From JANMGV01 sp037440405 (lineage in GTDB: Bacteria; Planctomycetota; Planctomycetia; Pirellulales; Pirellulaceae), in assembly GCA_037440405.1 (NCBI GenBank), contig JBBIUE010000016.1, positions 6,943 to 70,942 of the forward strand: a DNA stretch of 64,000 bases, written 5' to 3'. How positions within the stretch are numbered: position 1 is the first letter of the stretch; each line of letters starts with the position of its first letter. Below are positions 55,465 to 64,000 of this stretch, in pieces. The position numbers and the translations under genes are program-made. Under the pieces are notes generated by a model. The model ran no database searches, was not told where the DNA came from, and worked only from the letters and a program-made list of their open reading frames with translations.

Positions 55465-57373
55465 GGGCGATCGACCTCCGTACCTCGTCTAACCAATTGT
55501 CTTGCCGAATCAGTTGTTGCCTAACCTGAAACTGCCTTTGCTCTTCGCGCCGCTGCGCCTTGAGCAGAGAGAGCGAGAAAGCATTGCGACAGTCGCCGGA
55601 AACATCGCAAGACCTCGCGATCTCTCTCGACAAATTCGGCGCTCGAGTTACGAGAAATTCATCCTCGGCAGATACATAGAACTGAGCGGACCCCGGATCG
55701 CCTTGCCGAGCGCATCGACCAATCAACTGTTGATCGATACGATTCGACGAATGCGGTTCGGTGCCAATGACGTGTAGCCCTCCAGCTTCCAGAACGTGCT
55801 CTCCGAGCTTGATGTCGGTTCCGCGTCCGGCCATGTTCGTTGCTACGGTCACCGCTCCCCGCCAACCAGCTTGGGCTACAATTTCGGCCTCCTCAGCATC
55901 CTGAACGCCGTTGAGGAGAGTCGCTTGAATTCCGCACCGAGACAAGGACTCAACGACCCGACAGCTTTCTCTGATCGTCCTCGTCCCGATTAGAATCGGC
56001 TGCCCTCGGGAGTGCCGCTGTTGGACGTCAGCTGAGAGGGATGCCAGTTTGGTTTCCCAATCGCGAAAGAATCGTGTCGGCAGCACTTTGCGCTTGCAAG
56101 GAACATGAGTTGGAATGGAGACGACCCTCGCTCGGTACACGTGCCCAAACTCGCTGGCCACTTCGAGAACGGTGCCACTCATTCCTGTCAGTCGTTTGTA
56201 TTTCTGGTAGTAGCGTTGGCGTGTGATTCGGGCCTGGGAAGCTGTCGGAGCATAGATCGTTAAGCCCTCTTTGGCCTCGACCGCTTGCTGCAAGCCGTGC
56301 TGCCAAGTGCGATCGTCGAAGATTCTCCCCGTAAACTGATCAACAATTCGAATCTTTCCTTCCAGCACGACATAGTGCTCGTCCCGATGAAAGAAGAATT
56401 TTGCTCGCAATGCGTTCTCAATGTAGTTGATCCAGGGACGATCCAAAGGGAGACGAGCGTGTCGCTCGATCGCATCAAGAATGAGTTGTTTGCCGCGCTC
56501 GGTGAAATAGATCTGGCGGGCTGGGCCAAAGTCGAAATGACTACCTGCTTCCAACTGTTCGACCACACGCTTTGCCAAGACGTAGGGTTGAGGATCGGCG
56601 ATTTTGGGCAGGCCACCACTTAGAATCAACGGGGTAGTTGCTTCATCAATCAGCACGCTATCGGCTTCATCGATGACGGTGCATCCATGGCCACGAACTT
56701 GAATCAGTTGCTCTGTGAGGTCGTGATCGTTCAAAGAATCGAGCAGCGTGCGCCCCAGACCGCCCTCTTCCGCCCGTCTCAACGTGATCTGATCGATAAG
56801 AAAGTCAAAACCGAACTGATAGCCTGGTCCATACGTGACATCACAGGCATTCGCTTCGCGGTTGCGACGATCAGCTCCGGTTCGTTCCAGAAGGCCCACC
56901 TTCATTCCTAAGCGATCAAAAAATGGTGAGACGAGTTTGCAGTCGCGCTCCGCGAGATAGTCGTTGGTGGTCGCAACATGCACTCCCTGACCGAAAAGCC
57001 CAAGCAAATAAGCGGTTAGAGCCGCCACCACTGTCTTGCCTTCACCGGTCTTCATTTCAACGATACGACCGCGGGCGGATTCCGTGGCGGCCAGAACTTG
57101 AACGTCGTGTGGCAGGAACCCAAACGTTCGCTGGATCGCCAAAGCGCCGAGTTCTAAACCGAGCAGAAGTTGCGGTCGCGTCAATTCCTGCTTACCCCGA
57201 CACTCGCCGATCAAGTCTTCCGACATCGATCTCAACTCGGAGTCGGATCGGTCTAAATTCTCAGCCACTCGAAACCGAAGCCGACCGTAATCCACTTCGC
57301 TTCGGCGACTGTGCCGTAGATTCGACTTCCATTTGTACAGCATGCTGGATTCTCTGATCAACCGTTGGCTCAC
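55454..57373 (-). CDS. SecA-like preprotein translocase ATPase, shortened paralogue
   Basis: The 639-residue product starts at GTG 57373, overlapping the TolC stop (GTGA). It retains the DEAD motor: EMKTGEGKTVVAAL (Walker A, residues 107-114), VIDEADSVLIDEATTPLILS (Walker B), MAGRGTDIKLG, and QLIGRCARQGDPGSAQF with the arginine finger region. A preprotein cross-linking-type domain lies between the Walker B segment and the second nucleotide-binding domain. Housekeeping SecA is about 800-1000 residues; here the helical scaffold/wing region appears shortened and no C-terminal zinc motif is present. This looks like a dedicated accessory SecA. It is embedded with TolC and HlyD genes, so it may power export of one cargo. 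Family is certain; specific role is inferred. Confidence 0.95.
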   Translation of the reverse strand: MSQRLIRESSMLYKWKSNLRHSRRSEVDYGRLRFRVAENLDRSDSELRSMSEDLIGECRGKQELTRPQLLLGLELGALAIQRTFGFLPHDVQVLAATESARGRIVEMKTGEGKTVVAALTAYLLGLFGQGVHVATTNDYLAERDCKLVSPFFDRLGMKVGLLERTGADRRNREANACDVTYGPGYQFGFDFLIDQITLRRAEEGGLGRTLLDSLNDHDLTEQLIQVRGHGCTVIDEADSVLIDEATTPLILSGGLPKIADPQPYVLAKRVVEQLEAGSHFDFGPARQIYFTERGKQLILDAIERHARLPLDRPWINYIENALRAKFFFHRDEHYVVLEGKIRIVDQFTGRIFDDRTWQHGLQQAVEAKEGLTIYAPTASQARITRQRYYQKYKRLTGMSGTVLEVASEFGHVYRARVVSIPTHVPCKRKVLPTRFFRDWETKLASLSADVQQRHSRGQPILIGTRTIRESCRVVESLSRCGIQATLLNGVQDAEEAEIVAQAGWRGAVTVATNMAGRGTDIKLGEHVLEAGGLHVIGTEPHSSNRIDQQLIGRCARQGDPGSAQFYVSAEDEFLVTRAPNLSREIARSCDVSGDCRNAFSLSLLKAQRREEQRQFQVRQQLIRQDNWLDEVRRSIAHAH

Positions 57374-59169
57374 TTCGATCTGTAGTGCAACTCGTCTGGA
57401 GAGTAACTCGGTGATTCCAGAGGTTGATACAACGACGGATTGGCCTGGATCGCCGGGACGAATTCTCCTGGAACCGGTTCCGTCCGCACTGGCTCGAAGG
57501 TGTCCATTTGCATGCGCGGTACACCGTTCTCATTCGAAGTCCCGAAGGCGGCTCCATGCCATTCCAAAAGCGTACCGTTCGCTCGCTTCAGGTTCAGGAA
57601 ACTCAAGTTGTAGGTAAGCAATGACTGCAGGTATCCAAACTCGGCTTCGGTGACTCGTTCCTGCGCTCGGAGCAATGACTCCAGATTGAGACTAGCCGTA
57701 CCATCGCCATCAATCATTCGTCTCCATCGAGCCTCGATGGTCGCAACCTCGGCATTCGCCGCCGAGAGCGACGCTGCTTTTGCTTGAAGCTCTCGATAGC
57801 TCGTTTCGAATTCACGAACAGCTATTTCGACTTCGGCTCGAATCGTTTCGAGCGTCGATCGATATTGCTCCTGCAATTGCCGAAGCTCCATCAACCTGCG
57901 GTCGCGACGAGCGATCGCGGCCCGATTGCCAAACGGGACCTCGTACTGCAAGCCAATCGAGTAGCTCGGTGCTCCGCGTGTGAACTGATCGGTCCACGCT
58001 CCACCTAAATCACTATTTCCTCGCAAGCCCGCGACGTATGCTTGAGTGACAAGGTTCAACATCGGCAGCAGCTCGTTCTGCGCCATTTGCGTCCGAACCG
58101 AAGCCGCTTTGATTTCGAGAATCGCGGCTTTGACTTCGGGTCGATGCAATAGTGCAGTCTCCGTCTCGCCGATATAATCGACGGCAACGAAATCTGCCCC
58201 AGGAATCTCGAGTGGTATCAGCTCGACGAGATCGGCGCTTCCCAGCTCAACAGCATTGATGAGGGCTCGCAGTCGCGTCTCAGCGTTCTTTGTCGCCGCT
58301 TGTGCCCGAATTAGGTCCGAAAGACGATTCTGGAGTGCCGCCTGAGCGCTGATCAGCTGTGTTGGATTGGCATCCAAGGCACGCCGAGCTTCAAGCTCTT
58401 CAACGATTCCCTTGGTTCGAAGATAAAGCCGAATCTTCTGGGCCAAGACGCCTCGTTCCAGATAGAGTGCCCAATAACCACGAGCAATTTCCATCAGATG
58501 CGATTGCACCTGTCTGCGAAATTCCTCTTGGGCGGTGTCTACGTCCGTTCTCGTTAGAAGTTGCAGGCTGGTATTGTAGGCAGTTCCCCGGCCGCGCATC
58601 ATGGGAACCGTGAAATCCATCGTGATTCGACTCGTTCCTTGGTTGTTCGGTATGAAGAAGTTGGAGTTCGTATTCTGCCACCCGAATTGCTGAGCCATCT
58701 GAAACTGAGAACCGTTGGTCAATTTGCGTCGCACGCCCGCCTGACCGGTCCACTGATCGTCCAAAAATCGATCTCCGGCTCCTCCGATGGTCAGCGCGTT
58801 TCCGACGGGCAAGTTCGAGTCATTCCACATCGTGTCCGCAAATCTTGTCCAATCGAATGCAGCGTCCGCCTCACGGACCGAAGTCGAGCGGATTAACGGC
58901 GTTTCCGCGTAAACTTGAATTTGCGCAGAGCTCTGGAGCGCCATCGATAGCAAACTATGCACGTCGATATAAGTCGGCAGACTCTCTTCACGTATCGGTT
59001 GAACGACGTGGGCGTCCCACCATACATTCGCGAGTTCTTGGGGATGGGCCATCGGTATCTGCAGCTCCTGCAGAACTTGCCCCACTCGAAATTCTCTGGC
59101 GTCTTGTCCGATTGCCGGGCAAGAAAAACAGAGTCCCAAGAATGCTGCCAAGCTGAATCGGTTTCGCAT
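57370..59169 (-). CDS. TolC-family outer-membrane channel protein
   Basis: From ATG 59169 the product is 599 residues with a signal peptide (FSLAAFLGLCFSCPAIGQ); the frame opens earlier at 59217. Two halves of long helices and beta strands follow the outer-membrane efflux protein pattern (LLHRPEVKAAILEIKAASVR; YSIGLQYEVPFGNRAAIARR). It ends in a Pro/Glu-rich tail. The trimer forms a channel across the outer membrane and periplasm. It is the first gene of the export operon, and its stop overlaps the GTG start of the SecA-like gene. Confidence 0.95.
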   Translation of the reverse strand: MRNRFSLAAFLGLCFSCPAIGQDAREFRVGQVLQELQIPMAHPQELANVWWDAHVVQPIREESLPTYIDVHSLLSMALQSSAQIQVYAETPLIRSTSVREADAAFDWTRFADTMWNDSNLPVGNALTIGGAGDRFLDDQWTGQAGVRRKLTNGSQFQMAQQFGWQNTNSNFFIPNNQGTSRITMDFTVPMMRGRGTAYNTSLQLLTRTDVDTAQEEFRRQVQSHLMEIARGYWALYLERGVLAQKIRLYLRTKGIVEELEARRALDANPTQLISAQAALQNRLSDLIRAQAATKNAETRLRALINAVELGSADLVELIPLEIPGADFVAVDYIGETETALLHRPEVKAAILEIKAASVRTQMAQNELLPMLNLVTQAYVAGLRGNSDLGGAWTDQFTRGAPSYSIGLQYEVPFGNRAAIARRDRRLMELRQLQEQYRSTLETIRAEVEIAVREFETSYRELQAKAASLSAANAEVATIEARWRRMIDGDGTASLNLESLLRAQERVTEAEFGYLQSLLTYNLSFLNLKRANGTLLEWHGAAFGTSNENGVPRMQMDTFEPVRTEPVPGEFVPAIQANPSLYQPLESPSYSPDELHYRSK

Positions 59170-59739
59170 CGAAGTTATAATCCTAGTGTGCTGACTTGGT
59201 GCGAATCTTCCAAACATTCATCCCCTCGCGGAAAGATGATCTGCACGGCCAATCCGATGCGTGCGCAAAAAGTGCACGTTTCCCTTTGCAGACTACAATC
59301 GGGAAAACCGTGATGCTGCAATCAATAAGAACTGAGGAAGTGGAATCCCGTGCTCAGTCCGACAACGCATCAATGTTGGCAATGTCTGCCAGACCGATGC
59401 AACGTGCACAATCCGAGTTAGAACCGCTCAGGTAACTGCCATATCGATCGGCCAGAGGATCGGGCCACGAACTTGCTCATGCATCGTTGTTCGCACGATC
59501 CAGCAGAATCCGCACCACTCGAAAATTCCACCTAGTTAGGAAAGTTTGTGATAGCTGGAAGCCGATTCACCTTCGCTGAATCCGCACTTGTCTGATGTTC
59601 TACGCCGCGAACGGTCGGTAGTTTAGGCCGCAAAACGTGAACTAGACTTTGGGTGCTTTCGTGCGCCTTATTCCAAGGCCAAAGTGCATTAGCGAGATCG
59701 TTTCGTGATTTCGGTAGGTCATTCAGAGATTGCAACTCC
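59170..59739. other. divergent promoter region between export operon and giant cargo gene
   Basis: This 570-bp region separates the minus-strand TolC gene from the plus-strand giant gene and must contain both promoters. I find no strong -35/-10 pair, operator repeat or terminator. The short open frames here are without protein features. Shared control of the operon and the giant gene is likely from the arrangement alone. Confidence 0.5.
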
Positions 59740-62700
59740 ATGAGTATTCGCAGAAAACCTAGAACTGCCCTTGTTTCCGCCTCCATCCTTGAACTGCTCG
59801 AGGAACGAAAGCTGTTCGATGGTGTTCCCGACGCGGGACCAGAACTACTTGGCATGGAGGCTGCTTCAACAGAACTCCACGTCCAGCATGCTTATTCAGA
59901 ACAATCCGAACAATCGTCACATCAACTCGTCATTATCGATAGTGCCGTCGAAGACGCTGATCGACTAATTGGTGCCTTATTGCAGAGCTATCCCAACATC
60001 GCTCTCGAGCTGCATCGGCTCGACGGCACTCGAGATGGTATCGAGCAAATCACTGAAATACTCACGTCTGCGAATAATCGCTACGATGCCGTCCATGTGC
60101 TTTCTCATGCGGGATCAGGAATCCTGCAACTCGGTTCGAGTATGGTGACGGAGAAGAACCTCAGGTCGTACGCTGGCAACTTTGCTAGCTGGTCACAAGG
60201 ATTAGCCGCTGACGCTGACCTGCTCTTCTATGGTTGCAACCTTGCGGAGGATGAGGCTGGTCGGCAATTTATGGAATTACTCGGCGTCTTAACTGGAGCC
60301 GATGTGGCCGCGTCCGAAGATTTAACCGGCAGTCATGATCGCGATGGTAACTGGGTTCTCGAGTTTCAAAAAGGCTCAATCGAGGCAAAAAGTCTGTTTG
60401 CGGATCAAGGGTCCATTGATTGGAGCGGGATGCTCTCCATTGCCGCAATCGGTGCTGAAACTCGAGCAAACACCAATACGACTAATTCACAATTTACAAG
60501 CATTGAAAGCCCGAATCAAATCGCTCAAGATGAGAATGGCAACTTCGTCGTCGTCTGGACCTCGACTGCCCAGGACGGAAGCAACAACGGAATCTACGCT
60601 CAGAGATATCTGGCCGATGGTACCGCTGCGGGTACGGAATTCCGAGTGAATACAACCACAGCAAACCACCAACAGCGTCCCACCGTCGCCATGGCCGCTG
60701 ATGGCTCCTTTGTCGTGACTTGGGCTAGCAACAATCAGGATGGAAGCGGCTACGGGGTGTACGCTCAAAGATACAACGCTTCTGGCACTGCGATCGGCGG
60801 CGAAATTCTTGTCAACACATTCACAACAGGTAATCAGCAGGATCCGAGCATTGCCATGGCTCCCGACGGCAAATTCTTGATTGCCTGGATGAGCGCAAAC
60901 CAAGACGGGTCGGGCCAGGGAATTTACGCTCAACGATTCGATGCTTCAGGAACAAAAGTCGGATCGGAATTTCGGGTCAACACGTTTACTTCCGGTGACC
61001 AAACGTTGCCGTCCGCCGCGATGGGACGCGATGGAAGGTTCGTCATCACATGGACGAGCGCAGGTCAAGATGGCGGCGGAACGGGAGTGTACGCTCAGAT
61101 GTACGATAGCACTGGCAGCGCAGTGGGCTCCGAGTTTCGAGTCAATACGACGACTGCCAACGATCAGCAGTCCTCACGCGTCGCTATCGATCCCCTTGGA
61201 CGATTTGTCATCGTTTGGTCGAGCAATTTGCAGGATGGATCCGGTTGGGGAATCTACGGACAGCGCTTCGACAGTTCAGGTACAGCCCTCGGATCAGAAT
61301 TTCGAGTCAATGACTTCACTTCCGGAAATCAGTTCTATCCAGCGGTCGGCATGGATAACAGCGGGAACTTCATCGTAACATGGACCAGTGCTGCACAAGA
61401 CGGAAGCAACAACGGCATTTACGCCAGACGCTACGACGCTCTCGGAAACGCCCTCAGTGGTGAAGTTCGAGCAAACACAACCACCAGCAACGCGCAACAA
61501 TACTCGTCGATCTCTGTCGCGAAGTCGGGAGATTTTGTCATTGTCTGGAGCGGCAATGTCCCCGGAGATGGCACCGGCGTTGCATTCCAACGTTTTGTTG
61601 TGAACTATCGAGATGATGTCATCTACGGGATCACCAATACGGCTCCTTACCACATCTTTGAAGTCGATTTGAACTCGGGCGCGCAAACGGTCATTGGAAG
61701 TGCGCTGTTTGCGTCAGCTTCGCTTGCCCGGGATCCTGAAACCGGTCGGCTTTATTACACCGAATTTGGAGTGGCTAACGGACGAGTCGCCGTTCTCGAT
61801 CCTGTTGTCGGTTCCAATACATTGTTGGGTAATCTAGGCGCGTCTGTTCCCTATCTGCCACGACTTGCCTTCGGACCGAGCGGTGTCCTCTACGGTATGA
61901 GCATGGCTGGGGAACTGTATTCCATCAACCTCACTTCTGGAGCAGGATCCTATCTAGGAATCGTCAGCGGTCTGCCCTCCGGAGGTGGTGACATGATGAT
62001 CGATGATGTCGGCAATGCCTGGGTCCTTCTCAACGACCAGCTTTACTCGATCAACATGATGACTTTGACTTCCACCCTCATCGGATCAACAGGCGTATCC
62101 GCAATCGCAGGTGGCGCGATCGCCAGCGACGGAAGCATCATCGCTGCATCCGGAAATAACGTCTATCGAGTCGATAAAACCACGGCGACGGCGACGCTTC
62201 TCGGCACGGGAACGTACAGCATGAGCGACTTGGCGTCGATGGTTCGAGCAACCGATCTTCAAGTGATCAAGACGACCCCATCTTCCGTATTTGAGATGGG
62301 CTCGACCTACACCTACACTTTCGCAGTTAGTAACGTAGGGGTGGGATTCGCAGCTGGTCCCATCGTCATCACCGAAGAACTCCCCGTGGGACTTGAGTTT
62401 GTTTCAGGCAGTGGTACCACTTGGACAGTCACCAACTCCGGCCAGCTTATCACGATGACTCATGAAGGTGGATTAGGTGTCGGTGGTACACTTGATCCCA
62501 TTACGATCACTGTTCGCGTCACCAATAATGCACCGAACACAGTCACCGCTTCTGCTACTGTTCGATCCGGTTCGCTAGATCGTGACACAACAAACAACAC
62601 GTCGTCCGTCACAACTCCCGTTAACCGTGCTCCCATCGTCGATCTGAATTCTGGGCTGACCAATACCCAAGCGATTACCAATGGTGGATTCTCAAGTGGC

Positions 62701-64000
62701 ACAGGTTGGACCCTCGCCGGAGCTACGACCATCGCTTCCGGGGTCGCATCCTGGACAGCCAACAACACGACCGGGACTCTCACACAGTCCGGAATTAGCA
62801 ACTGGAATTCCGGCTACGCGCCCTCAGGTTCCGCTCAGCTAACACTCGATGTTCTCTGGACCGATGTTGTAGCTGCAGGCTTAACTAGCGCTGCTTCACT
62901 GGATATTTCCGTAGCGGGAACCCTTTACGCTCGTGTCACCACATCTGTCGGAACTTCGACAACCGGAACCGTTACCTACTTCAACAACGCTCACGGAAAC
63001 CTTGCATCGCTGACCTCAGGATCATTAGCAAACCTCGTGATTAATCTGCCGGACTCCGTCGCGGCATCCGGCAATCTCGTCTTCTCATTTAACGGAACAG
63101 GCTCAGCCGATGATATCACGATCGACAACGTCAGTGTCATAACAACCGCCGACGCTGTCGCCGGCAGAAACTACTCAGCAACATTCACCGAAGGTACACC
63201 CGTCGCCATCGCTGCAGCGGCCAGTTCCATCCGCGACATCAATAGCGCTAACCTCACCAGCGCCACCATCGTCTTAACCAATGCTCAAACAAGCGATAAT
63301 CTCTCGATTTCAGGCGCTTTGCCCGGCGGAATCTCCTCGTCGATCACCTCCGGGCCAGGCACGGTAACTGTCACACTCTCCGGCTCAGCTTCACTGGCGG
63401 ACTACGAAACCGCCATCCGACAAATCCGATTTAACAACTCCTCCGATGCTCCAATTACAAGCATCGTTCGACTCATCACAGTTCAGGTCAACGACGGCAT
63501 TGCTGCATCGAACACCGCCACGGCAAGCATCTCCGTGGTGGCCGTCAATGACCCTCCAGTGAATACCATGCCAGCGTCCGGATGGTCGACTCTGGAAGAT
63601 ACCTCGGTCGCCTTGACCGGCCTCTCGATCGCAGATCCAGACGCAGGATCGGGGACTATGACGATTCAACTTACTGCCTCATCTGGAACACTTACCGCTA
63701 CCTCCGGCGGAGGCGTTACCGTGACCGGCTCAGGTACTAGCTCGCTCCTGCTATCGGGAACTCTCTCTGCTCTCAACAGCTTCCTGGCAAGCGGCTCTCG
63801 GCCAACCTTTAATCCGCTAGCCAACTTCCATGGCGTCGTAACCCTCACGATGACCACCAATGACGGAGGTAATACCGGTATCGATCCAGGCACCTCCGGC
63901 GCCGCATTCTCAGAAGAACATGTCACATCGCAGAATATCACTGTTACTTCGGTCAACGATGCACCAGCGGGTACGGACAATACCATCACCACGCTGGAAG
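59740..64000 (+). CDS. giant DUF4347 surface-type protein with propeller and cadherin-like repeats, 3' end outside window
   Basis: The frame from ATG 59740 stays open to the window end, at least 1420 codons. The N-terminus has no ordinary signal peptide; it carries ILELLEERKLFDG, like the LEER-type leader of planctomycete surface proteins. DUF4347 follows (about 55-220: LVIIDSAVEDADRL, DAVHVLSHAGSG, LLFYGCNLAEDEAG). Next are seven near-identical 55-residue units (about 240-620), a second propeller-like region (about 625-830), a DUF11-type domain (about 840-960: DLQVIKTTPSSVFEMGSTYT), and cadherin-like modules near the edge. It faces the TolC/SecA-like/HlyD operon and is the best candidate for its cargo. 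Adhesion or matrix function is likely but unproven. Confidence 0.93.
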   Translation, partial: MSIRRKPRTALVSASILELLEERKLFDGVPDAGPELLGMEAASTELHVQHAYSEQSEQSSHQLVIIDSAVEDADRLIGALLQSYPNIALELHRLDGTRDGIEQITEILTSANNRYDAVHVLSHAGSGILQLGSSMVTEKNLRSYAGNFASWSQGLAADADLLFYGCNLAEDEAGRQFMELLGVLTGADVAASEDLTGSHDRDGNWVLEFQKGSIEAKSLFADQGSIDWSGMLSIAAIGAETRANTNTTNSQFTSIESPNQIAQDENGNFVVVWTSTAQDGSNNGIYAQRYLADGTAAGTEFRVNTTTANHQQRPTVAMAADGSFVVTWASNNQDGSGYGVYAQRYNASGTAIGGEILVNTFTTGNQQDPSIAMAPDGKFLIAWMSANQDGSGQGIYAQRFDASGTKVGSEFRVNTFTSGDQTLPSAAMGRDGRFVITWTSAGQDGGGTGVYAQMYDSTGSAVGSEFRVNTTTANDQQSSRVAIDPLGRFVIVWSSNLQDGSGWGIYGQRFDSSGTALGSEFRVNDFTSGNQFYPAVGMDNSGNFIVTWTSAAQDGSNNGIYARRYDALGNALSGEVRANTTTSNAQQYSSISVAKSGDFVIVWSGNVPGDGTGVAFQRFVVNYRDDVIYGITNTAPYHIFEVDLNSGAQTVIGSALFASASLARDPETGRLYYTEFGVANGRVAVLDPVVGSNTLLGNLGASVPYLPRLAFGPSGVLYGMSMAGELYSINLTSGAGSYLGIVSGLPSGGGDMMIDDVGNAWVLLNDQLYSINMMTLTSTLIGSTGVSAIAGGAIASDGSIIAASGNNVYRVDKTTATATLLGTGTYSMSDLASMVRATDLQVIKTTPSSVFEMGSTYTYTFAVSNVGVGFAAGPIVITEELPVGLEFVSGSGTTWTVTNSGQLITMTHEGGLGVGGTLDPITITVRVTNNAPNTVTASATVRSGSLDRDTTNNTSSVTTPVNRAPIVDLNSGLTNTQAITNGGFSSGTGWTLAGATTIASGVASWTANNTTGTLTQSGISNWNSGYAPSGSAQLTLDVLWTDVVAAGLTSAASLDISVAGTLYARVTTSVGTSTTGTVTYFNNAHGNLASLTSGSLANLVINLPDSVAASGNLVFSFNGTGSADDITIDNVSVITTADAVAGRNYSATFTEGTPVAIAAAASSIRDINSANLTSATIVLTNAQTSDNLSISGALPGGISSSITSGPGTVTVTLSGSASLADYETAIRQIRFNNSSDAPITSIVRLITVQVNDGIAASNTATASISVVAVNDPPVNTMPASGWSTLEDTSVALTGLSIADPDAGSGTMTIQLTASSGTLTATSGGGVTVTGSGTSSLLLSGTLSALNSFLASGSRPTFNPLANFHGVVTLTMTTNDGGNTGIDPGTSGAAFSEEHVTSQNITVTSVNDAPAGTDNTITTLE
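60451..61608 (+). repeat. seven tandem 165-bp units coding for 55-residue repeats
   Basis: The Phe codon of the 'DG-x-F-V-V-W' motif lies at 60544, 60709, 60874, 61039, 61204, 61369 and 61534: exactly 165 bases apart each time. The aromatic of 'Y-A-Q-R-Y' keeps the same spacing (60595 to 61585). Each unit reads like DGKFLIAWMSANQDGSGQGI then YAQRFDASGTKVGSEFRVNT. The DNA is diverged enough for stable assembly. Seven units suggest a closed seven-bladed beta-propeller. Confidence 0.95.

Noticed and set aside
60451..61608. CRISPR-like or satellite repeat
   Set aside because: The 165-bp units are entirely coding, in one frame, with diverged DNA and conserved protein motifs.

Overview
The window looks like chromosomal DNA of a planctomycete, most likely near Pirellulales. 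The evidence is the gene content: a PSCyt1/DUF1549/DUF1553 protein, DUF1080 (3-keto-disaccharide hydrolase) domains, Ser/Thr kinases with zinc ribbons and WD40 repeats, a multihaem cytochrome next to an FG-GAP/UnbV protein, very large repeat-rich exported proteins, and a giant DUF4347 protein with an N-terminal 'LLEERKLFDG' motif. Genus cannot be fixed from the sequence. Most genes have moderate GC; one three-gene block (about 36.2-42.1 kb) is visibly GC-richer. I see no tRNA, rRNA, CRISPR array, insertion sequence or prophage.

Layout. 1-3006 (-): PSCyt1/DUF1549/LamG/DUF1553 protein cut by the left edge. 3596-7324 (+): orphan secretin with a TTG start, followed by a strong terminator. 7513-11100 (+): sugar-phosphate isomerase-like TIM barrel, double DUF1080 protein and a secreted unknown, apparently one operon. 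11067-12683 (-): kinase with an RDD membrane domain. 12827-13921 (+): PLP D-amino-acid lyase-like enzyme. 14075-17966 (-): MacAB-like transporter whose adaptor ends in two EF-hands. 18314-24381: unknown proteins, a Sua5-type tRNA-modification enzyme, a YihY membrane protein, and two overlapping genes that look arrestin-like. 24762-36004 (+): two coupled genes encoding three copies of one large envelope module, the second gene being a 2575-residue fusion. 36171-42088 (+): ECF sigma factor, WD40 kinase and lipoprotein. 42387-48668 (-): five-haem membrane cytochrome, a frameshifted FG-GAP/UnbV protein and cardiolipin synthase, with 2-nt gaps.

The most interesting part is 49718-64000. A tightly coupled minus-strand operon encodes TolC, a shortened SecA-like ATPase, an HlyD adaptor, a GAF-HlyD fusion, a PqqD-like/M50/HlyD fusion and a dual-specificity phosphatase. 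Facing it across about 570 bp is a giant surface-type gene (DUF4347, an exact 7 x 55-residue repeat, DUF11, cadherin-like domains) that runs off the right edge. I infer a dedicated export machine and its cargo: an envelope-spanning route built from TolC and HlyD-type adaptors, with a SecA paralogue as motor in place of an ABC ATPase. The parts are read from sequence; the system-level role is inference.
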